Assembly (NCBI GenBank): GCA_030017395.1
Contig: JASEIZ010000125.1
Location: 1 to 6,241, forward strand
Length of the DNA stretch: 6,241 nt
Reading direction: 5' to 3'
DNA from: Desulfobacterales bacterium
GTDB taxonomy: Bacteria > Desulfobacterota > Desulfobacteria > Desulfobacterales > ETH-SRB1
Part shown: positions 1 to 5,031 of the stretch, in pieces
Layout of the letters: each line of letters starts with the position of its first letter
How positions within the stretch are numbered: the stretch's first letter is position 1
Program-made: the position numbers and the translations under genes
The notes under the pieces: model-generated
What the model was told of the DNA's origin: nothing
The model's database searches: none
The model's input: only the letters and a program-made list of their open reading frames with translations

Positions 1-71
1 GCAATCTTTTTTTGTCTGCTTCCTGAACATATCAACTTTGGTTTAAGAATCAATCGCCCTGCCACAGACAC
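1..71 (-). pseudogene. RAYT C-terminal fragment (copy A), cut by the window edge
   Basis: The bases are identical to the beginning of the transposase-tail frame seen at 5221-5291. They encode the same first residues (SVAGRLILKPKL, then GSRQKKIA), beginning at a GTG that follows an in-frame TAG. No N-terminal HUH domain is attached. Only the first 23 or so codons are inside the window, so its 3' end cannot be judged. It is part of a repeated junk segment and probably not a functional gene. Confidence 0.6.
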
Positions 72-99
72 ACACTAACTTTTTATTGGACCCCGGTTG

Positions 100-172
100 A
101 ACGGCCTCATTTATGCGTTTTGTCTCGACGCCGTATATTTCGGCAACATCGCTATCGAGCAAAACACTTTGG
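100..172 (-). pseudogene. ORF6N-domain fragment (copy A)
   Basis: About 24 codons of an ORF6N domain remain, reading QSVLLDSDVAEIYGVETK and then RINEAV. They are identical to the corresponding bases of the longer copy at 5320-5392. The fragment has no start codon region: its upstream edge at 172 joins the GTAGGAAG-GGGACG sequence instead of the first 20 codons found in the copy starting at 5448. Its downstream edge joins the RAYT tail. It cannot make an ORF6N protein. Confidence 0.7.
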
Positions 173-182
173 GTAGGAAGTT

Positions 183-228
183 GGGGACGTTCCTTCATAT
201 GTTGACATATCGAAAGCTTTGCTGAAAC
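183..228 (-). mobile_element. RAYT 3'-terminal remnant with CGTCCCC end (copy A)
   Basis: Read on the minus strand, this ends with codons for FRYVNI and a TGA at 199-201. Five bases later comes CGTCCCC (183-189). The same stop, five bases, CGTCCC arrangement is present at the 3' end of the intact transposase (stop 3678-3680, CGTCCCC 3666-3672). It also contains a dyad, ATATGTTGACATAT, at 197-210. I infer it is the last few codons plus right end of another RAYT. The upstream limit is approximate. Confidence 0.6.
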
Positions 229-495
229 TCATGAATTCGGGGGCAAGCTTTATTTCTTTTTGAGAGGATTCAGTATAATTTTGAGTTTTTAATTTTTAAT
301 TTTAAATGAAAAAGGCTTTTGAACCACTAAGGGCAGACTACGGGACAGACAGGATCAACAGGATTTTTTGGATTATTTTTTGGTATTTGAAATTTCCGGA
401 AGAAATTTTAAATGAACAATCGGCTGCGCCGAAAAGAGAAAACTTTGCAAAGAGACCAGTGGGAACGCTGGTGACTGCGGTTTAAGTACCTCGGA

Positions 496-891
496 TTAGA
501 GGGTAACTATCTCATTAATAATACCTATAAGTATATCTAATGCACTGCTCTTTCTAAAACTCTTTACATTATCAACTGCCCCGTCATGCAGATGATCAGG
601 GAAAGAATTAATTTCTGGATGGTGCGGCGCATTATCCCACCGTTTAATTAATTCCCCGGATTTGTTTTGCCAATGGAATCTATACTTGGTTGTATTAATT
701 TGTCCCCTTTCCTCAATGATCCTTTCTGTAAGCTCAACAATCGATCCATCCTTCAGTTTCAAACGGTAACGGTAAAGAGCTATCTTTTCCAAACCGGTAT
801 CACGTATATCTCTCCTTATAACATCGATATTAGCCACAGCATCGTTTGCACTGATGAACGCATCGAGATCGTTTAGATAGGTGTTTATCAT
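496..891 (-). CDS. tumE: TumE-family toxin (DUF6516-like), type II toxin-antitoxin system
   Basis: The 131-residue product matches the TumE/DUF6516 pattern by eye. A strand region has KLKDGSIVELTERI (about residues 46-59). It is followed by the hallmark YRFHWQN..G.LIKRWDNAPHHPEI (about 69-95), then SFPDHLHDG and a C-terminal helical stretch. The family is annotated as the toxin of a two-gene TA system. Its exact cellular target is not something I can state from the sequence. The ATG overlaps the stop codon of the upstream antitoxin-like gene by four bases (ATGA, 888-891). There is no clear ribosome binding site of its own, so translational coupling is likely. Length is normal and no lesion is visible. 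Confidence 0.85.
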   Translation of the reverse strand: MINTYLNDLDAFISANDAVANIDVIRRDIRDTGLEKIALYRYRLKLKDGSIVELTERIIEERGQINTTKYRFHWQNKSGELIKRWDNAPHHPEINSFPDHLHDGAVDNVKSFRKSSALDILIGIINEIVTL

Positions 892-1217
892 TTTTTAAGT
901 ACGGATTTTAGAGACTTAATTCTTTGTTTATATAAAAGAACATTTTCATACAATCCGACCCATTCGAAATAATCTGCATCGTCACCCAGCGTCCCAGCCT
1001 CAAATTTACTGAAAAATTCCTCTGAAGCCATTTGATATTTGGTTTCAAATCTTTCCAGTTCATAACGTATTTGATTTATATTGTTGTTATATTTGGCTAT
1101 TTGAAATGTAATTAATTTGTCTAAACTGGTATCGAGTTCCTCACTTGCACCAAATGACAATAATATATCTATTTTCTCTCTCGAATTTTCTATTAATTTT
1201 TTATTTGTGTTTTTCAT
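888..1217 (-). CDS. tumA: TumA-like antitoxin, partner of the TumE toxin
   Basis: A 109-residue, mostly helical and charged protein. It has a conserved-looking centre, LGDDADYFEW (about residues 79-88), and a predicted coiled or helical region NNINQIRYELERFETKY before it. This matches the small partner protein usually encoded just upstream of TumE toxins, and the four-base overlap with the toxin supports a two-gene operon. I prefer the ATG at 1215-1217. A GTG at 1227-1229 would add four residues but has no ribosome binding site, whereas GTGAG lies about seven bases before the ATG. Assignment rests more on gene position than on motifs. A near-perfect 19-bp palindrome lies upstream at 1271-1289. 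Confidence 0.68.
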   Translation of the reverse strand: MKNTNKKLIENSREKIDILLSFGASEELDTSLDKLITFQIAKYNNNINQIRYELERFETKYQMASEEFFSKFEAGTLGDDADYFEWVGLYENVLLYKQRIKSLKSVLKK

Positions 1218-1270
1218 GTTGTATCTCACTTTTTATTGTTTGAATGGTCCTAAATTTGTTGACACCTTGG

Positions 1271-1289
1271 GGAATGTCCGGGACGTTCC
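1271..1289. promoter_or_regulatory. 19-bp palindrome upstream of tumA, possible operator
   Basis: GGAATGTCC and GGACGTTCC face each other around a single G, with only one non-complementary pair. The site is about 54 bases before the tumA ATG. Type II antitoxins often bind such dyads. However, the right half is also the GGGACG end of a RAYT remnant, so the symmetry could be a transposon relic. I see no convincing -35/-10 pair here. Confidence 0.3.
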
Positions 1290-1320
1290 TTCATATGTTG
1301 ATATATCGAAATTTGCATTT
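1280..1320 (-). mobile_element. RAYT 3'-terminal remnant upstream of the tumA-tumE operon
   Basis: On the minus strand it encodes KFRYINI followed by TGA (1295-1297), then five bases and CGTCCC (1280-1285). The 32 bases at 1280-1311 match 184-215 and 2848-2879 with a single change. It is detached from any transposase body and borders the gene-free stretch before the TA operon. The upstream limit is approximate. Confidence 0.55.
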
Positions 1321-1707
1321 GAGGTTCTATGTATATAGGTGTATATAGGGGACGCCCTTTAGTTTTACAGTTTTGAAGGGTTCTACAGTATGCTGGAGAC
1401 CTGCGGGACGTCCATAAATAAGTAAATAGCTCGCTATCTAATTGATATTTATGCTATTTTAAAACCTCTTTTTTAGACATGATTTACTGGATATTACAGG
1501 ATAATTTGTTATTTTTTCCCTGCCCGGACGGCAGGCAAAAAGACAATCCGCCAGGGGCGAATCCATGACTGCGTGACATCCTATAATCTTTCAGTCAAGC
1601 ATAAAGTCTACGTTTTTAATAAACCAACTAATTTAGAAGGAATCCGAGTTTAAGATCGATGAGTTTAAGATAAGTTAAGAGCTGAGCTTCGTGTATCGGG
1701 AGCTATT
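1312..1707. other. Gene-free spacer between vapC and the tumA-tumE operon
   Basis: No supportable gene on either strand. It holds GGGGACG at 1348-1354 and GGGACG at 1405-1410, a GC-rich hairpin at 1519-1535, and a loose ACTGGAT..ACAGGAT repeat near 1486-1502. An 11-base direct repeat GAGTTTAAGAT occurs at 1646-1656 and 1661-1671. The content is best explained as accumulated small repeats. Confidence 0.6.
1519..1535. repeat. GC-rich REP-like hairpin
   Basis: CCTGCC (1519-1524) pairs with GGCAGG (1530-1535) around a 5-base loop. It stands out in a locally AT-rich spacer and shares words with the larger palindrome at 2562-2590. There is no run of T after it on the minus strand, so it is not a convincing terminator. 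Confidence 0.6.
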
Positions 1708-2115
1708 TTAATTCTGCAGCCAGTTGTCTGTCCTTAACCCCTTTACTCTTTTAAAGTGCTTGATGTTGTTGGTTATAAGAACCAAATCTTCAACAATGGC
1801 AGTAGATGCCATCAAAATATCGGCATCTTCGATCAGATTTCCTTCTTTCTTCAGGTAGGCATAGATTTCAGCGGCTTTTTTTATCGTATCTTTTGTAATG
1901 AATACTAATTCATTTTCCTGTATAAAATTGTCAAATCTGCACAGCTTTTCCTCATTTCCAAGGTCTTTTAGCCCTCTCAGGATTTCGTAATAAGAAATAA
2001 TATTGATGGTAAGCTTATCAAAAAATTCAAGATAATCTGAGACTCTCTCCACTACTCGCGAATCATTTTTCAGAAAAGCCGTAATGATATTAGTGTCTAA
2101 AGTGCATCGTTTCAT
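1708..2115 (-). CDS. vapC: VapC-family PIN-domain ribonuclease toxin
   Basis: A 135-residue PIN-domain protein of normal VapC length. The acidic active-site positions of the family are visible: D7 in the N-terminal LDTN motif, E44 in YYEILRG, D97/D99 in EDADILMAS, and the C-terminal TNNIKHF (N116/N117) followed by the typical KGLRTDNW tail. VapC toxins are Mg-dependent endoribonucleases that cut tRNA or rRNA when free of their antitoxin. The actual target here is unknown. The start ATG overlaps the vapB stop by four bases (2112-2115), so the pair is translationally coupled. No frameshift or missing catalytic residue is seen, so the toxin is probably active. Confidence 0.9.
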   Translation of the reverse strand: MKRCTLDTNIITAFLKNDSRVVERVSDYLEFFDKLTINIISYYEILRGLKDLGNEEKLCRFDNFIQENELVFITKDTIKKAAEIYAYLKKEGNLIEDADILMASTAIVEDLVLITNNIKHFKRVKGLRTDNWLQN

Positions 2116-2363
2116 ATCTCTACTTTTCTCTGCCCGAAAAGACTTCTTCTTTCAATGGATTCATCAAGTCGCTTTTGTTCTTCCGCTGTCAAATCGGAAA
2201 GTAAGCCTGCGTAAGACAGTATCTTTTTCTTTGAGATCCCTTTTTCCACCTTAACTATTACACGTAGTCTACTTCCTCTATCTATCTTCAGTTTAGCGAT
2301 GATTTCTTTAGGAATGGAGATGTGTCCATCTTCTAACAATGTTCCAGCATATTCTTCTTGCAT
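2112..2363 (-). CDS. vapB: VapB-type antitoxin, AbrB/SpoVT (swapped-hairpin) DNA-binding fold
   Basis: An 83-residue protein. Residues 1-45 carry the AbrB/MazE-like pattern (GTLLEDGHISIPKEIIAKLKI, then DRGSRLRVIV), a dimeric DNA-binding fold. Residues 46-83 form the charged C-terminal arm that in this family wraps the PIN toxin. The gene precedes vapC with a four-base overlap. Translation is well marked: AGGAGG sits six bases before the ATG. A good sigma-70-type promoter lies just upstream (2387-2415). The complex probably represses its own promoter, as is usual for vapBC operons, but I did not see a clear operator. Confidence 0.87.
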   Translation of the reverse strand: MQEEYAGTLLEDGHISIPKEIIAKLKIDRGSRLRVIVKVEKGISKKKILSYAGLLSDLTAEEQKRLDESIERRSLFGQRKVEI

Positions 2364-2386
2364 ACCAGACCTCCTTTTTTACAAAA

Positions 2387-2415
2387 AAGCTATCATTTGG
2401 CAATCCAACTGTCAA
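2387..2415 (-). promoter_or_regulatory. Putative sigma-70 promoter of vapBC
   Basis: A perfect TTGACA (minus strand, 2415 to 2410) is followed after 17 bases by TAGCTT (2392 to 2387), a partial match to TATAAT. Transcription would start a few bases before the AGGAGG site at 2370-2375, giving a very short leader. Spacing is ideal. The -10 box is only half-consensus. Confidence 0.6.
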
Positions 2416-2461
2416 GACTGTACACCTGGAAATTTTATGGTGTCCTTCCTAAAGAATGTAC

Positions 2462-2480
2462 GGGACGCTTAGGGGGGACG
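2462..2480. repeat. Paired GGGACG motifs after the RAYT fragment
   Basis: GGGACG at 2462-2467 and GGGGACG at 2474-2480 lie about 21 bases beyond the stop of the transposase fragment ending at 2502. They separate it from the vapBC promoter. They have the same orientation as the other copies of this motif and are interpreted as RAYT right-end sequence. Confidence 0.6.
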
Positions 2481-2501
2481 CTGGTGCTTTTGTTGCTTTA
2501 T

Positions 2502-2735
2502 TCAGATTTCACGACCCCTTTTTATCGAACGAAGGACATTTGCCAGTCCTATTCCAACCTGCCCGCCAGTGCCAGGCGTTGGCAGGCGGGGATATCTCGC
2601 CACATCAGCCGCTGAATGTCCTGTCTCTTCTACTGCCAAATATGCAATCAATGCCCTCGCCTCAGCAATCTTTTTTTGTCTGCTTCCTGAACATATCAAC
2701 TTTGGTTTAAGAATCAATCGCCCTGCCACAGACAC
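2502..2735 (-). pseudogene. RAYT C-terminal (DnaA-like helix-turn-helix) fragment with in-frame palindrome insertion
   Basis: The frame encodes only the C-terminal domain of a REP-associated tyrosine transposase, reading GSRQKKIAEARALIAYL, then EETGHSAADVARY. This is followed by PRLPTPGTGGQV, which does not belong to the fold, and then GIGLANVLRSIKRGREI. Removing roughly 11-12 codons (2556-2591) restores a normal helix-turn-helix (ADVARY, one residue, GIGLANVLRSIKRG). That insert is a GC-rich palindrome. The frame begins at a GTG after an in-frame TAG, and no HUH catalytic domain is present. Expression is doubtful; I call it a dead fragment. Confidence 0.75.
2562..2590. repeat. REP/MITE-like palindrome inserted in the RAYT fragment
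   Basis: CCCGCC (2562-2567) pairs with GGCGGG (2585-2590), and TGCCA (2570-2574) with TGGCA (2580-2584). AG (2568-2569) is bulged and GGCGT forms the loop. It lies inside the coding frame of the transposase fragment, without a frameshift. Confidence 0.8.
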
Positions 2736-2763
2736 ACACTAACTTTTTATTGGACCCCGGTTG

Positions 2764-2836
2764 AACGGCCTCATTTATGCGTTTTGTCTCGACGCCGTAT
2801 ATTTCGGCAACATCGCTATCGAGCAAAACACTTTGG
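2764..2836 (-). pseudogene. ORF6N-domain fragment (copy B)
   Basis: The sequence is identical to the fragment at 100-172. It keeps about 24 codons of the ORF6N core (LLDSDVAEIYGVETKRINEA) with no start region, bounded by GTAGGAAG at 2837 and by the RAYT tail on the other side. Non-functional. Confidence 0.7.
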
Positions 2837-2846
2837 GTAGGAAGTT

Positions 2847-2892
2847 GGGGACGTTCCTTCATATGTTGACATATCGAAAGCTTTGCTGAAAC
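2847..2892 (-). mobile_element. RAYT 3'-terminal remnant with CGTCCCC end (copy B)
   Basis: An identical duplicate of 183-228: codons for FRYVNI, TGA at 2863-2865, five bases, then CGTCCCC at 2847-2853. It includes the dyad ATATGTTGACATAT at 2861-2874. The upstream limit is approximate. Confidence 0.6.
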
Positions 2893-3054
2893 TCATGAAT
2901 TCGGGGGCAAGCTTTATTTCTTTTTGAGAGGATTCAGTATAATTTTGAGTTTTTAATTTTTAATTTTAAATGGAAAAACGCTCTTGAACCACTAAGGGCA
3001 GGCTACGGGACAGACAGGATGAACAGGATTTTTTGGATACATTTTTTAATATCT

Positions 3055-3285
3055 CTATATTTGTTTTAAGAGCTCAAAATACTCATCCCGACTCATTCCA
3101 ACAGTTCGCATGTTGTTCTTGATTATATCAATATCAATTTCATCATATTCAGGAATTACAACTGCCCGTTTTGCATTTGGATGAGTCAAAATATGATGAG
3201 ACCCTTTTTTACGTTTATACCTGCAACCGTAGAGTTGAAAAACCTCCATTTGTACTTTCCAATTAGTAGGCACTATTCTTGGCAT
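3055..3285 (-). CDS. hicA: HicA-family mRNA interferase toxin
   Basis: A 76-residue protein of the usual HicA length with the double-stranded-RNA-binding-like fold. The signature KRKKGSHHIL (residues 24-33) contains the catalytic histidine (H30). It is followed by the strand RAVVIPEYDEIDIDIIKNNM and the closing helix GMSRDEYFELL. HicA cleaves mRNA when not bound by HicB. The ATG directly follows the hicB stop codon (TAA at 3286-3288, ATG at 3283-3285). AGGTGG within the last hicB codons can serve as ribosome binding site. Here the antitoxin gene comes first, as in many hicBA operons. No lesion is visible, so the toxin is probably functional. Confidence 0.88.
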   Translation of the reverse strand: MPRIVPTNWKVQMEVFQLYGCRYKRKKGSHHILTHPNAKRAVVIPEYDEIDIDIIKNNMRTVGMSRDEYFELLKQI

Positions 3286-3555
3286 TTATGCCACCTGCAA
3301 TGAATGTTTCTCAAATCCAATCATTTCTGTATTAAGAATGATTGTATTATTTTGCTTTTCATATCCACACTCGGCAAGATATTCATCCAAAGCGCCTATT
3401 TGACTCATTTCTTCAAATTGTATTTGGATAACCTCTAAAAGATTGTTCTTGGCTTCTTCGCGAGTTTTTCCCTGGGAGATAAAATCCAATTCAGGGCATT
3501 TAGCAATATACCATTTGCCCTTACGCCATACTTCAATGGTTACATTTAGATTCAT
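3286..3555 (-). CDS. hicB: HicB-family antitoxin
   Basis: An 89-residue protein with the partial RNase H-like fold of HicB: VTIEVWRKGKWYIAKCPEL (residues 5-23), then DFISQGKTREEAKNNLLEVI (24-43), the classic SQG.T.EEA..NL pattern. It neutralises HicA by direct binding. The C-terminal part (about residues 60-89) shows no ribbon-helix-helix or helix-turn-helix that I can recognise. This is therefore the short HicB type, and its DNA-binding ability is uncertain. Start choice is firm: AGGAGG lies nine bases before the ATG. The stop codon abuts the hicA start. The operon follows the intact RAYT by about 120 bases. Confidence 0.87.
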   Translation of the reverse strand: MNLNVTIEVWRKGKWYIAKCPELDFISQGKTREEAKNNLLEVIQIQFEEMSQIGALDEYLAECGYEKQNNTIILNTEMIGFEKHSLQVA

Positions 3556-3568
3556 TTTTAAAAGCCTC

Positions 3569-3579
3569 CTTTTGAAAAG
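3569..3579. promoter_or_regulatory. Small palindrome overlapping the hicB ribosome binding site
   Basis: CTTTTGAAAAG is a perfect 11-base dyad around its central G. It partly overlaps the minus-strand AGGAGG (3565-3570). It could be an operator or simply AT-rich chance; there is no independent support. Confidence 0.2.
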
Positions 3580-3604
3580 TCTTGCGGGTACATTGGTTTA
3601 TTTT

Positions 3605-3638
3605 GGACAGGATTTACAGGATTTTTTGGATATTTTTT
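3605..3638. repeat. Paired ACAGGAT repeat upstream of hicB
   Basis: ACAGGAT occurs at 3607-3613 and again at 3616-3622, followed by TTTTTGGAT and a T-run. Related pairs lie at 349-363 and 3014-3028 inside the composite repeats, also followed by TTTTTTGGAT. The copy at 349 and this one both continue into a GAA(A)TTTCCG word. I interpret it as a dispersed repeat. Confidence 0.6.
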
Positions 3639-3646
3639 TGAATTTC

Positions 3647-3672
3647 CGAATGGGGGACGCGAATGGGGGACG
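3647..3672. repeat. Tandem 13-bp repeat with GGGGACG at the RAYT 3' end
   Basis: CGAATGGGGGACG occurs twice back to back (3647-3659 and 3660-3672). The inner copy begins five bases after the transposase stop codon (3678-3680). This is the best-placed example of the GGGGACG motif and probably marks the right end of the RAYT element. Confidence 0.7.
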
Positions 3673-3677
3673 TTGTT

Positions 3678-4934
3678 TCATATTTCCATATCTGCTATCT
3701 TTACAGCAACATCCTTCTTATTGTCAAGAATATTTTCACCGCTTTCCACAATTCTGCTCACCGACGAGGGACTCAGCGACAGCGCTTCAGCAACCTCTAT
3801 CCCCTTATAACCATGATTTCTGACTGCAACTTTTGCAAGAACCGAACGAGCATCAACAATAGGTTTTCTTCGACTCCTTGACTTCAATTGTTCAGATGTC
3901 AGATCAAAGGCTTCTGATACAGTATTTATTAAGGCTTTAAGAGATGGCCTTGGACCTGTTTGAGATTCCCATTCCTCTCCGGCTTTACTCAATGCTTCAT
4001 TCACGAAATACCCACTACCCAGTATCCTCGCATCTCCCGTCTCGCGCGCTTCTTTCTTTCGCCCGAGGAGGCCCGCTTTGTTGCCACCGGCACTTCGGAC
4101 CAGGCCACCTCCTTGGAATTCAGGCCGTTTTCCTTGCTCGATACCATTCTTAACAAATTGCCGATATCTTCTACGGGCTACCTTAAAGCTTTCGCCAAAA
4201 TATCGAAGAACATCTTCGATCGTTTTTTCAGCCAAAGACTTTTCTTTTTTGACCCCAGTTAAATGGTCTTCAAATTTAACGGGGCGGGCAGGATTAACCC
4301 CAGTACCATCTGCCGGAGCTACCCCAAAGGAATGGCCTTCGGATTCCACATGGCGGGCGGGGCAGGCTGGATTTTCAGAATTCATTCTTGCTTTCTCAGT
4401 TTCCAGATGAAACTGAGAAAAACCAATCCGCTTATCAGCGGAGGAAACTTCTTTTTCTAATTTAGGAATTAGAGGATTCTTGCGACGGCCGAGGATGGCG
4501 CTGTGACCTGTCCACGGATATTTATCGAGGGCATTCAGATCTTCGACCAGTTTTGCTCTCAGTGGGTTCAAGTGAATATAACGGATTAATTCTAACAGGT
4601 AAGGGTCTTCTTCACAGACGATAGATTTATAACGATTCTGGAAAAGATGCCCACTTCGCCTGTGACGAATGTTGAATGTTACTGCATATCCGGTCATAAG
4701 TCGGCGCATCACGGTGCTAAGCGGCGTAGTGCCAGTACGTAACAAAATATGGAAGTGGTTCGGGATCAATGCCCATGCATAGCACTGGGTTTGTGTTTGC
4801 TCAAGGATCACAGCGAGTCGTTCCAGAAAGGAAGCGCGATCTTTATCGTCCCAAAAGATTTTCCGACGTTCGATTCCCCGGGCCATTACGTGTTGTAGGA
4901 CACCGGTGGCATCAAGTCTGGCTTGGCGTGGCAT
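3678..4934 (-). CDS. REP-associated tyrosine transposase (RAYT, Y1/HUH family)
   Basis: A 418-residue HUH single-strand transposase. It has N-terminal MPRQARLDATGVLQHVMARG, the HUH motif NHFHIL (H60, H62), GHLFQNRYKS (95-104) and ELIRYIHLNPLRA (115-127), whose Y119 is the probable catalytic tyrosine. A later region reads RRRYRQFVKNGIEQGKRPE (254-272), followed by RILGSGYF (303-310). A DnaA-like helix-turn-helix lies at about 360-396 (GIEVAEALSLSPSSVSRI). Such enzymes nick single-stranded DNA at REP-type palindromes. Residues 188-228 are unusual: two repeated NPA..R.V..E.H..GV units encoded by hairpin DNA. The ATG lacks a good ribosome binding site, while a strong one lies about 40 bases upstream. 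It appears complete and may be the active source of the local repeats. Confidence 0.92.
   Translation of the reverse strand: MPRQARLDATGVLQHVMARGIERRKIFWDDKDRASFLERLAVILEQTQTQCYAWALIPNHFHILLRTGTTPLSTVMRRLMTGYAVTFNIRHRRSGHLFQNRYKSIVCEEDPYLLELIRYIHLNPLRAKLVEDLNALDKYPWTGHSAILGRRKNPLIPKLEKEVSSADKRIGFSQFHLETEKARMNSENPACPARHVESEGHSFGVAPADGTGVNPARPVKFEDHLTGVKKEKSLAEKTIEDVLRYFGESFKVARRRYRQFVKNGIEQGKRPEFQGGGLVRSAGGNKAGLLGRKKEARETGDARILGSGYFVNEALSKAGEEWESQTGPRPSLKALINTVSEAFDLTSEQLKSRSRRKPIVDARSVLAKVAVRNHGYKGIEVAEALSLSPSSVSRIVESGENILDNKKDVAVKIADMEI
4253..4284. repeat. In-frame hairpin inside the RAYT linker
   Basis: CCCC-A-GTTAAAT (4253-4264) pairs with ATTTAACGGGG (4274-4284), giving an 11-bp stem with one bulged A and a 9-base loop. 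It encodes part of the NPARPVKFEDHLTGV segment. A weaker hairpin of the same layout (GGAAT/ATTCC, 9-base loop) lies upstream in the gene, at about 4330-4348. Confidence 0.7.
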
Positions 4935-4943
4935 AGGGGTACT

Positions 4944-4981
4944 TCAGCCTTTCGGTTTATCTTCCAATTATCTCCTCCCCT
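4944..4981 (-). promoter_or_regulatory. Strong ribosome binding site and 7-codon leader frame before the RAYT gene
   Basis: AGGGGAGGAGA (4971-4981 on the minus strand) precedes a TTG at 4965-4967. That TTG opens a seven-codon frame (L-E-D-K-P-K-G) closed by TGA at 4944-4946. The stop is in the same frame as the transposase ATG and ten bases from it. It may be a leader controlling transposase translation, or a chance purine run. Confidence 0.3.
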
Positions 4982-5031
4982 AAAACGCTTTATATTTTCT
5001 TTTTTTGGTACTACTGAAAGAACCGTAGGAA

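Larger units (their letters stand above)
1..373 (-). repeat. Composite repeat, copy A (ORF6N'-RAYT' junction plus RAYT 3' end)
   Basis: This copy fills most of the gene-free stretch downstream of the TumE-type toxin. Positions 1-308 are identical base for base to 2665-2972. After a one-base indel, similarity continues to about 373 with a few substitutions. Positions 1-172 are also identical to 5221-5392. On the minus strand it carries a RAYT 3'-end remnant, a 5'-truncated ORF6N fragment and the start of a RAYT C-terminal fragment that runs off the window edge. An AT-rich stretch of repeated TTTTTAA words lies at about 285-308. Beyond the repeat, 374-495 holds only a degenerate GGGAACGCTGG motif at 461 and no gene. 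Confidence 0.93.
2616..3038 (-). repeat. Composite repeat, copy B (ORF6N'-RAYT' junction plus RAYT 3' end)
   Basis: Positions 2665-2972 are identical to 1-308, and similarity continues to 3038 (373 in copy A). Positions 2616-2836 match 5172-5392 with 219 of 221 bases identical (differences at 2645 and 2664). It ends 16 bases after the hicA stop codon, so it occupies the space between hicA and the vapBC side. It contains the RAYT fragment start, an ORF6N fragment, a RAYT 3' end with GGGGACG at 2847-2853, and a paired ACAGGAT motif at 3014-3028. No intact gene lies in 2736-3054. Confidence 0.93.

Noticed and set aside
139..231. Minus-strand frame starting MSFSKAFDM in copy A
   Set aside because: It runs across the RAYT end and the ORF6N fragment in the wrong frame and has no ribosome binding site. 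The RAYT frame (FRYVNI then stop) explains the sequence better.
421..431. Hairpin CGGCTGCGCCG as terminator of tumAE
   Set aside because: The stem is 4 bp and no T-run follows on the minus strand. No convincing terminator was found after any of the TA operons.
990..1001. GGGACG on the minus strand inside tumA
   Set aside because: It encodes the conserved GTLGDD stretch of the protein and has the opposite orientation to the other copies, so coding constraint explains it.
3443..3881. Plus-strand open frames across hicB and the RAYT 3' end
   Set aside because: They are antisense to well-supported genes, lack ribosome binding sites and show no recognisable domain.
3944..4460. Plus-strand open frames antisense to the RAYT gene
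   Set aside because: Shadows of the GC-richer transposase coding sequence, with no family resemblance.
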